Below, piece after piece: positions 57,738 to 64,000 of a stretch of DNA of 64,000 nucleotides. The stretch spans positions 3,322,121 through 3,386,120 of the forward strand of contig NZ_JH980292.1 in NCBI RefSeq assembly GCF_000314005.1. The letters are read 5' to 3'. Position 1 is the stretch's first letter; the number at the start of each line of letters is the position of its first letter. This DNA comes from Spirulina subsalsa PCC 9445 (GTDB lineage: Bacteria > Cyanobacteriota > Cyanobacteriia > Cyanobacteriales > Spirulinaceae). The notes beneath the pieces are model-generated. The model worked only from the letters and a program-made list of their open reading frames with translations. It did not search any database and was not told the origin of the DNA. The position numbers and the translations under genes are program-made.

Positions 57738-60700
57738 TTAAGCGGGGGATAAAGTCCGGCGTTTTGTCACCATTTGATAGGCCTCAATGGAGTCTCCCTC
57801 CTGCCAATCATGGAACTTGTTCACCCCAATCCCACACTCGAATCCGGTGTTAACTTCTCGGACATCATCTTTCATCCGTTTTAAGGAATCCAGAGGTCCA
57901 TCATAAATCACCTCGCCCTTGCGACGGACACGGATGCGGCGATTACGCATGACTTTACCCGATTGGACATAACACCCGGCGACGGCTCCCTTGCCAATGG
58001 TGAAGACAGCGCGGACTTCCACGGTTCCTAGATATTCCTCGATTTCCTCGGGCTCCAGTAACCCTTCCATCGCCCCTTGAATGTCATCCAAGAGTTTATA
58101 GATGATGTTGTACTCCCGCACATCTACCCCTTCTTGGTCGGCGGCGTGTTGCGCACCGGGGGCGAGGTCGGTGTTGAAGCCCACCACAACGGCACCACTG
58201 GCGGCGGCTAGGTCTACGTCAGTTTCGGTGATCTCACCGGGGGCAGATAGGAGGACGCGGATTTGTACCTCGTTTTGGGGTAATTGTGCCAGAGAGCCTA
58301 AAATGGCCTCGACTGACCCCTGAACATCGGCTTTGATAATCAGGTTGAGTTCCTTCAGTTCCCCTTCTTTGGCTTGAGCGGATAAACTGCTCAGGGTGAC
58401 ACGACGGGACGAAACAGCCTGTTGTAAACGGCTTTCCCGTTGAACCTGCGCCCGGTCTTGGGCAATGGCGCGGGCTTCTTTCTCACTGGGGAAGACATCG
58501 AATTCATCCCCGGCGGACGGAACATCATTGAGGCCGAGGACTTCCACGGCAAAGGAGGGAGTAGCCACATCCACGCGATCGCCTCGATCATCAATCATCG
58601 CCCGAATCTTACCAAAGCTCGACCCGGCCACAATACAATCCCCCACTCGTAAGGTGCCATTTTGGACCAACAGGGTGGCCACGGGTCCGCGAGATTTATC
58701 TAAGTTCGCTTCAATGACCGTGCCTTTCGCCGGACGATCGGGATTCGCCGAAAGTTCGGCCATTTCTGACACCAGAATGATCATTTCCAACAGGGTGTCT
58801 AGGTTTTCGCCTTTAATCGCGCTGACGGGAACCATGACGGTATCGCCGCCCCATTCTTCGGCTAATAACCCTTGTTCGGCTAGTTCCTGTTTCACCCGGT
58901 CGGGTTCGGATTGGATTTTATCCATTTTGTTAATGGCGACCACAATCGGCACTTCCGCCGCCCGAGCGTGACTGATGGCCTCTTTGGTTTGGGGTTGTAC
59001 CCCGTCATCGGCGGCCACGACTAACACCGCTACGTCGGTGACTTTAGTTCCTCGGGCGCGCATGGCGGTAAAGGCTTCGTGACCCGGTGTATCTAGGAAG
59101 ACCACTTGATGGGATTGCCCCTCGTGTTCCACATCCACATGGTAAGCCCCAATATGTTGGGTAATGCCTCCGGCTTCCCCTTGGGCGACTTTGGTTTTGC
59201 GGATGGAGTCCAGCAGGGTGGTTTTCCCGTGGTCAACGTGACCCATAATGGTGACAACCGGAGGACGACGTTGGAGTTTTTCCAGGTCTTCGAGATCGAG
59301 CATTTCCGTCTTCGTGGCGGCGGCTCGTTCTTCTGGTGTTTCTACCGCAATGCCTAGTTCTCCGACCACCAGTTTGGCGGTGTCTAAATCGAGGGTCTGG
59401 GTAATATTAACGGCGATGCCTTTGGAGAACAGTTGCTTAATGATGTCCGTTTCCGGCACATTGACCAACTCTGAGAGTTCCCGAATGTTGAAGTTGCCCT
59501 GTAACACCACACTTTCTGGGCGATCGGTATTCTTGCGATCGCGGTTGGCTCGATTCTCCCGTTGCGATCGCCCGCGTTGTTCTCCCCCGTCGGTTTTGGG
59601 TTTCGCCCGCCGTCCCTTACTCGCCGCTACCGTCGGAGTCGCTGGTTTATTTTGATTGGGTTTCGGCGGACGGGCTGTAGACAAGCTAACCGACAGGCCA
59701 TTTTCCCCATCAGCGTCCAGTGCATCCAAATCATCCTCATCCTCGTCCAACAAGAGGGTTTGAGAGCGCCGCTTAGGTTTGGCGCTGGTTTTGCTGGTTT
59801 TACTCGCCTTCCCGCTCTTACTTGCCTTAGCGGTTTCTTCCGTTTCTTCTTCCTCTTCTTCCCAATCCCGACGCTTACTCCGAGAGGGCGGCCGTTTTAA
59901 CTTGGGTTGAGGGCGTTCTGGAGGGGCTAAAAGGGTTTCTTCCTCAATAACCTCTTCCGCCGTTTCCGAATCCGGCTCTTCGTCGTTCAGGTCTTTGACG
60001 ACAACATCTTTGCCCTTGCCATCTGGTTTCAGCGCTTTAGGCGGTTTGGGTTTTTGTGGTTTTTGCAGTTTGGGCGGTTTGACCTCAGTTTCCCCTATCT
60101 TGGGAGATTCCCCTTTCACGGCTGGGGCGGCGACTGGTGCTTTTTCTTTTTCCTCTCCTTCTCCCTTCCGATTCCGTTTGAGAACTGGACGTACCTCTAA
60201 CTTATTCTTTTGAGGGGGTTGGGGCCGAGGGGGTGGAGACAACAAATCCGGTGCCTCAACCTCGGCTGGCGGTTGTACTGCCTCGCTGCTCGCCGCAGGT
60301 TTCACCGGAGCTTGCACCTTAGGATTAGGACGGGCTGGCGGTTTAACCAGTGGACTGCTTTCCTCCTCACTGCTAACCTGACTGCTAACCTTGTTCATGC
60401 CTTGGCGACTCGGAGGGGGAGTTAGTGTCGGGGATCCATTAGCACTACTCACTTCTCCCGTCTCTTCCGCATGTTTGACAATGCCTCGAATTTGGGGTTT
60501 TCGAGGCCCTTTCGGTTTAGGGTTTGAAGTCCCACCAGAATTAGTAGCCGGATGACTTGATTGCTTGTTGCCCATTTGACCAGACTTGTAGCGTTTCGAT
60601 GCAGCACGAATCCGTTCGACCTGAGATTCTGTAATCGTACTGCTATGACTTTTCACAGCTATATTAAGCTGTTCACAAATATTTAAAATATCTCGATTTT

Positions 60701-60752
60701 CCAAATTCAATTCTTTTGATAATTCGTAAATGCGAGTTTTTCCGTTGTTCAT
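57738..60752 (-). CDS. infB: translation initiation factor IF-2
   Basis: A 1004-residue IF-2. The first about 420 residues are the long, Pro/Lys-rich, poorly ordered N-terminal region typical of cyanobacteria, beginning with an IF2-N module ([20 protein letters not shown]). A second IF2-N module ([20 protein letters not shown], about 420-450) follows. The GTPase domain has G1 [15 protein letters not shown]3 [11 protein letters not shown] and G4 VAINKMDK; domains II, III and IV follow to the C-terminus with [20 protein letters not shown]. It places initiator tRNA on the small ribosomal subunit. It is the last gene of the rimP-nusA-ylxR-infB group, with an unusually long 553-bp gap before it. 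Confidence 0.97.
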   Translation of the reverse strand: MNNGKTRIYELSKELNLENRDILNICEQLNIAVKSHSSTITESQVERIRAASKRYKSGQMGNKQSSHPATNSGGTSNPKPKGPRKPQIRGIVKHAEETGEVSSANGSPTLTPPPSRQGMNKVSSQVSSEEESSPLVKPPARPNPKVQAPVKPAASSEAVQPPAEVEAPDLLSPPPRPQPPQKNKLEVRPVLKRNRKGEGEEKEKAPVAAPAVKGESPKIGETEVKPPKLQKPQKPKPPKALKPDGKGKDVVVKDLNDEEPDSETAEEVIEEETLLAPPERPQPKLKRPPSRSKRRDWEEEEEETEETAKASKSGKASKTSKTSAKPKRRSQTLLLDEDEDDLDALDADGENGLSVSLSTARPPKPNQNKPATPTVAASKGRRAKPKTDGGEQRGRSQRENRANRDRKNTDRPESVVLQGNFNIRELSELVNVPETDIIKQLFSKGIAVNITQTLDLDTAKLVVGELGIAVETPEERAAATKTEMLDLEDLEKLQRRPPVVTIMGHVDHGKTTLLDSIRKTKVAQGEAGGITQHIGAYHVDVEHEGQSHQVVFLDTPGHEAFTAMRARGTKVTDVAVLVVAADDGVQPQTKEAISHARAAEVPIVVAINKMDKIQSEPDRVKQELAEQGLLAEEWGGDTVMVPVSAIKGENLDTLLEMIILVSEMAELSANPDRPAKGTVIEANLDKSRGPVATLLVQNGTLRVGDCIVAGSSFGKIRAMIDDRGDRVDVATPSFAVEVLGLNDVPSAGDEFDVFPSEKEARAIAQDRAQVQRESRLQQAVSSRRVTLSSLSAQAKEGELKELNLIIKADVQGSVEAILGSLAQLPQNEVQIRVLLSAPGEITETDVDLAAASGAVVVGFNTDLAPGAQHAADQEGVDVREYNIIYKLLDDIQGAMEGLLEPEEIEEYLGTVEVRAVFTIGKGAVAGCYVQSGKVMRNRRIRVRRKGEVIYDGPLDSLKRMKDDVREVNTGFECGIGVNKFHDWQEGDSIEAYQMVTKRRTLSPA

Positions 60753-61305
60753 CCACTATCCTCATGATACTGATCAGATTTTTCAGGACTGCTTTAGAAA
60801 TGCAGCCGTTTCCTGCGACGTTAACAGCAGGGAGAACCTCAATAAGTTGAGTTCAAATATTGATGGGGTATTTTCCTTGAATGCGTTTTTCCTCCTTGAG
60901 CCAATTGCTTCTAACCTTTTGAAATGGGGGATTCTACTTAGGTTCTGATCACCCGAGAAGGGAGACAGACTAGGTTCCGTAGAACACCCGTTTTTAAAAA
61001 CCTAGCTTGAGTGTATAATGCGGGCAAATTGCCCCGGAAAATCATCCTTGAACATCAAATTCCTTGAACATCAACTTTTGTGAGAAAACATGGAAGATCA
61101 GATCAATTGAGCCGTGAGTTTAGCTAGGATTCGGTTTGACTGAAATTTCAGTCTAGACTTGCAACCTAGACTTTCAACCTAGGGATTGAAGTTAGGGATT
61201 GATTTATAGATAGAACCGATAGTTTAGACGGTTTGAGGGATTGACTCACACTATTAAGCTGGGGTGGGTAAGCCGAGCTAGGCAAAGTCATTTAGGACTT
61301 AACAC
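60753..61305. other. 553-bp leader between ylxR and infB
   Basis: No open frame above 60 codons on the minus strand, so the ylxQ (L7Ae-like) gene often found here in other bacteria is absent. It contains short direct repeats: CCTTGAACATCAA at 61046-61058 and 61062-61074, TAGGACTTAACA at about 61291 and 61307, and several CCTAGACTT/CCTAGGG variants near 61168-61190. Also present are CCTAGGT/ACCTAG-type palindromes. It could carry an infB-specific promoter and leader; I recognise no known riboswitch. Confidence 0.55.
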
Positions 61306-61581
61306 CTAGGACTTAACAACTGGCACTTGTATTTTAGCGTTCAGTCGTTGCCAGAGTTCCTCATAGATAGTTAAGGGAACTTGAGTTTTTAGCGATCGCC
61401 CCAAACGATTCTTTTTCTGAGCCGCTTGTAGACAGTCCGCCCGAGGACACAAATAGGCAGAACGCCCCATCCCTCCATCTAATTGTACCGTTTGGGAGGG
61501 ATAGAGGCGAACAATTCGCCAAAATGACGTTTTCGGAGCTACTTTACGGCAAGCAACACATCGCCGAACATTAGGTTTCAC
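61306..61581 (-). CDS. ylxR: YlxR family (DUF448) nucleic-acid-binding protein
   Basis: A 91-residue basic protein with the YlxR motif RRCVACRKVAPKTSFWRIVR and GRSAYLCPRADCLQAAQKKN (GRGAYLC-like). I place the start at GTG 61581 (VKPNVRRCVAC): an upstream TTG at 61608 would put the AAGGAGG ribosome-binding site inside the coding part. YlxR lies between nusA and infB in most bacteria; recent work on other bacteria links it to RNase P or transcription control. A C-terminal extension of about 15 residues is present. Part of the rimP-nusA-ylxR-infB group. Confidence 0.92.
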   Translation of the reverse strand: MKPNVRRCVACRKVAPKTSFWRIVRLYPSQTVQLDGGMGRSAYLCPRADCLQAAQKKNRLGRSLKTQVPLTIYEELWQRLNAKIQVPVVKS

Positions 61582-61724
61582 GTCAATAAATCTCCCTCCT
61601 TGAGACAACCAGCACCCGGAAGAGATTCAACCGTTATCTCCAGACTAGATAGAGAGATACTATTCTGTTGAGACTCTTCCACGCTTCCCATTGTGGCATT
61701 TTCTTGAGAAGTCTGGTTGAGCAA

Positions 61725-62966
61725 TTATTCCTCTTCGGTCAGGGGTGTTGCACTTTCGGAGAATTTCTCCTCCGTGCCTTCCTCATCCGTCGCAGGAGTA
61801 GCCGCTACGGGGGGCAAATTCCCCTGTTCCGATTGATAACGGGCTGTATCCTTAATATCAATCTTCCAGCCCGTTAAACGAGCCGCTAGGCGCACATTTT
61901 GCCCTTCCTTGCCAATGGCGAGACTCAGTTGATTTTCCGGCACTAAAACCAAGGCCTGACGTTCCTCCGTATCCACCAGTAAAACTTGATCAACCATTGC
62001 CGGACTCAAGGCATTAGCGATATAGGTAGCCGGGTCAGGCGACCAGCGAATGGCGTCAATTTTTTCCCCCCGCAATTCGTTGACCACGGCCTGAATGCGG
62101 GACCCTCTCGCCCCAATACAAGCCCCCACAGGGTCTACATCGCGTTCGAGGGTATCGACCGCAATTTTCGTGCGTGGCCCCACATGACGGGAGGGCGGAT
62201 TAGCTTCTCGGGCGACGGCCACAATACGCACCACCTCATCCTCAATTTCCGGGACTTCCGTAGCAAACAAATCCACCACTAGACCCGCGGCCGCCCGGGA
62301 GACAATTAATTGCGGTCCCCGATGGACACCATCCCGCACCTTTTTCAACCAGACTTTAAATGTCGCCCCAGAGCGATAATTATCATTGGGTAGTTGTTCC
62401 CGTTTCGGTAACTCGGCCTCAACTTCTGGTTTACCGTAGCCACTACTGACAGCCATCACCACGGATTGCCGTTCAAAGCGTAACACTCGCGCCTGTAAAA
62501 CCGTCCCTTCTAATTCTTGGAACTCTTCCTGAATCATTTTCCGTTGCTGGTCGCGCAACTTTTGCAACAGCACCTGTTTGGTTTGAATGGCGGCCATCCG
62601 GCCAAATTCTTTCTGGTCGGGGGTAACATCCAATACCACAGAGTCCCCAATTTGGGCTTCGGAAGTAACTTCTTGGACTTCTTTTAAGGCAATGTGATGA
62701 TCGGTATTTTCAATCTCATCCACAATAATTTTGGTGGAGAGAATGCGAAATCCTTCCTCGTCTGTATCGAGTTCCACTTCAAAATTATCGAAGTAGTCCT
62801 CAGCATACATTTGTTTCTTCTCCATTTGTTGCGCTCTGCGATAGCGCTCATAGCCTTTCAGTAAGGCTTCTCGCAGGGCATCCCGCACCGCAGATTCCGG
62901 TAGGCGGTGCAGATCACTAATTTCGACAATCATTTGCTTTAGACCGGGCAAATTTACCAGGGACAT
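61725..62966 (-). CDS. nusA: transcription termination/antitermination factor NusA
   Basis: A 413-residue NusA: N-terminal RNA polymerase-binding domain (LPGLKQMIVEISDLHRLPES), S1 domain (ELEGTVLQARVLRFERQSVV), and KH1-KH2 (IVAVAREANPPSRHVGPRTK; VGACIGARGSRIQAVVNEL; AIGKEGQNVRLAARLTGW). It lacks the C-terminal acidic repeats of E. coli NusA; the end is a short acidic tail (TDEEGTEEKFSESATP), normal for cyanobacteria. It modulates pausing and termination. ATG 62966 is used because AAGGAG lies about 9 nt before it. Second gene of the rimP-nusA-ylxR-infB group, 99 bp after rimP. Confidence 0.96.
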   Translation of the reverse strand: MSLVNLPGLKQMIVEISDLHRLPESAVRDALREALLKGYERYRRAQQMEKKQMYAEDYFDNFEVELDTDEEGFRILSTKIIVDEIENTDHHIALKEVQEVTSEAQIGDSVVLDVTPDQKEFGRMAAIQTKQVLLQKLRDQQRKMIQEEFQELEGTVLQARVLRFERQSVVMAVSSGYGKPEVEAELPKREQLPNDNYRSGATFKVWLKKVRDGVHRGPQLIVSRAAAGLVVDLFATEVPEIEDEVVRIVAVAREANPPSRHVGPRTKIAVDTLERDVDPVGACIGARGSRIQAVVNELRGEKIDAIRWSPDPATYIANALSPAMVDQVLLVDTEERQALVLVPENQLSLAIGKEGQNVRLAARLTGWKIDIKDTARYQSEQGNLPPVAATPATDEEGTEEKFSESATPLTEEE

Positions 62967-63065
62967 AGGCAAAATCTCCTTTGACGCTATGCTCTATAGA
63001 GGTTTACAAATTGTGCAATCGGGGAAACTTCCAAAGACGAGAACGGAGGCCCTTGGGCAAGGTCA

Positions 63066-63527
63066 TTATTCGGGATTATCCAGTAGCACTTGAGCCACTA
63101 AATCTCGCGGAATTTTGAGGGTTTTTCCCTTCTGGTTGAGATACACCGTTTCTTCATCACGACCTTGTAGGCGACCTTGCCATTGTTGTTTCCCCCCGTG
63201 AGGTGCAGAGGTTTTGACGAGAACCGAAAAGCCCTTAAACACGCTAAAATCTCGATCGGTTGTGAGGGTTTGGGAAACACCCGGGCTAGAAATTTCTAAG
63301 ACATAAGCATTCGGAATTAACCCGGTGGTATCTAGTTGTTCTTCTAGCGCCCGGCTCATCCGTTCACAGTCATCTAAACTGGTGTCATCCGTTGGGTTGC
63401 GGATATCTACTCGTAACACCGGAGGACTTTTGCTGGTTTGGAATACGGCTTCTACCACTTCTAAGCCGAGTTGTTCAGCTAGGGGGGTGGCTAACTCCAG
63501 AATGGATGGGATAAGAGGATGAGTCAT
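63066..63527 (-). CDS. rimP: ribosome maturation factor RimP
   Basis: A 153-residue RimP: the N-terminal alpha/beta domain (LATPLAEQLGLEVVEAVFQT, LRVDIRNPTDDTSLDDCERM, YVLEISSPGVSQTLTTDRDF) and the C-terminal SH3-like domain (GRLQGRDEETVYLNQKG). It helps assemble the 30S subunit around S12. ATG 63527 (MTHPLIPSILELA) is preferred over an in-frame upstream start at 63584. It is the first gene of the rimP-nusA-ylxR-infB group; its promoter must lie in the repeat-rich DNA before it. Confidence 0.95.
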   Translation of the reverse strand: MTHPLIPSILELATPLAEQLGLEVVEAVFQTSKSPPVLRVDIRNPTDDTSLDDCERMSRALEEQLDTTGLIPNAYVLEISSPGVSQTLTTDRDFSVFKGFSVLVKTSAPHGGKQQWQGRLQGRDEETVYLNQKGKTLKIPRDLVAQVLLDNPE

Positions 63528-63647
63528 GCAGGCAAAAGGATTCAACAAAAAAAGCGGGCTGTACCCACTTCCCAAAGACATCAACGTTTGGCAGTTGGTT
63601 TGAACTCCCGGAGGGGAGTTACCAAGCGTTTCTCATTATACCATGTT

Positions 63648-63707
63648 GTGGGGGTAGGAAGTCGGGAGTCGGGGGTAGGGAGTCGGGGGGCAGGGGGGCA
63701 GGGGATT
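63648..63707. repeat. composite short tandem repeat, copy I (short)
   Basis: GGGAGTC heptamers mixed with GGGGGTA and GGGGGCA units, about 60 bp. It lies about 120 bp upstream of rimP. Confidence 0.85.
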
Positions 63708-63726
63708 GCTTCGTACCTTCCTTCGG

Positions 63727-63771
63727 AACGCTACGCGTTCACTTCGTGACGCTCCGCGAACGCGTAGCGTT
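63727..63771. repeat. dispersed palindromic repeat, 14-bp arms
   Basis: AACGCTACGCGTTC (63727-63740) and GAACGCGTAGCGTT (63758-63771) are exact complements around a 17-nt loop. This is a member of the GCTACGCG/CGCGTAGC repeat class common in cyanobacterial genomes; related scraps occur at 1878-1919 and near 25360. Confidence 0.8.
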
Positions 63772-64000
63772 GCGCAGCAAACCCAATGACATTACTCCCG
63801 ATTCACCCTCGTTTCACCCTCGTTACTTGGCTGGTGCCAAGTAACACCCTCTCTCTGCCTCCATTGCAGGCGGCAGAGCCGCACAATACCCGTGTCACGG
63901 CTTGGGCCATGATACGAGACGAGAGAGGGAGGAGTTGATTACTGATTACGGATTACGGTTTACTGGTTACTGGTTACTGTTTACTGAAATATGACTGTGT
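63772..64000. other. non-coding window end with several small hairpins
   Basis: No credible gene up to the window edge. GTTACTTGGC/GCCAAGTAAC (63822-63845, 4-nt loop) is a perfect 10-bp hairpin; GCGGC/GCCGC (63870-63882) and CCGTG/CACGG (about 63890-63900) follow. From about 63940, GATTACG and TTACTGG units form another short heptamer-like array. The hairpin cluster could belong to an untranslated region or small RNA, but no T-run follows. Confidence 0.5.

Noticed and set aside
1-64000. CRISPR arrays, rRNA and tRNA genes
   Set aside because: No 28-37 bp direct repeats with unique spacers, no rRNA text, and no convincing tRNA T-arm/CCA pattern found on reading; the tandem arrays have 7-8, 17 or 57-bp units without spacers.

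Overview
The window is a piece of a cyanobacterial chromosome. The evidence is ndhD2, sasA (KaiB-like domain plus histidine kinase), the Yfr1 small RNA next to trxA, a Psb32-like TPM protein, DUF4327, DUF1400 and low-complexity-tail membrane proteins, pentapeptide-repeat proteins, and many GCGATCGC (HIP1) octamers. Abundant heptamer/octamer short tandem repeats and a large multi-gene chemotaxis locus suggest a filamentous, gliding type, but I cannot name a genus.

Layout. 1-7.2 kb: a helicase-like C-terminus (cut by the window edge), a LOG-family protein, trxA with Yfr1, an exported protein, then ndhD2 flanked by two pentapeptide-repeat proteins. 7.2-11 kb: an M3 oligopeptidase and a decayed AAA-ATPase/DUF4435 pair (PARIS-like). 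11.3-27.3 kb: a PAS-PAS-GAF histidine kinase divergent from a signalling cluster cheY-cheA-cheW-mcp-(PAS-HEAT)-cheR-cheB-cheC-(FHA-Ser/Thr kinase). 27.5-40 kb: mostly housekeeping genes (DUF4327, TPM/Psb32-like, methyltransferase, pgi, LuxR-type response regulator, low-molecular-weight phosphatase, SGNH protein, GH57 enzyme), then sasA followed 3 bp later by a SulP transporter. 40-48 kb: a MITE, a flavoprotein, cobD, HU, a holin-like protein, DUF92/VTE6-like, an RluE-type pseudouridine synthase, BCP peroxiredoxin, a thioesterase and pfkA. 47.7-52.2 kb: accessory DNA with IS200/IS605 debris, a sulfotransferase, and a glycosyltransferase-sulfotransferase fusion gene split by a TnpB-only element whose two ends can be placed to the base. 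52.4-57.5 kb: an ABC exporter, lipoate ligase family protein, DUF1400 protein, and a membrane protein with a 57-bp coding minisatellite. 57.7-63.5 kb: rimP-nusA-ylxR-infB, on the minus strand.

How it works together. The 14.4-27.3 kb block encodes a nearly complete excitation and adaptation chemotaxis circuit: a receptor without membrane segments, CheA/CheW/CheY, CheR/CheB adaptation and a CheC-like phosphatase, with a PAS-HEAT protein and an FHA kinase that are not part of the canonical pathway.

The genome is shaped by one family of composite repeats: GGGGAGCA arrays, an AT-rich core, then CGACTCC arrays. It occurs at nine places in the window. One copy supplies the C-terminal tail of CheA and one fills a 210-bp MITE. 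Most valuable observations: Yfr1, the reconstructed TnpB insertion at TTAT, the single-nonsense-codon ATPase relic with a deleted DUF4435 partner, the repeat family and MITE, and the chemotaxis cluster with its unusual partners. All family assignments are from reading the sequences; no database search was possible.
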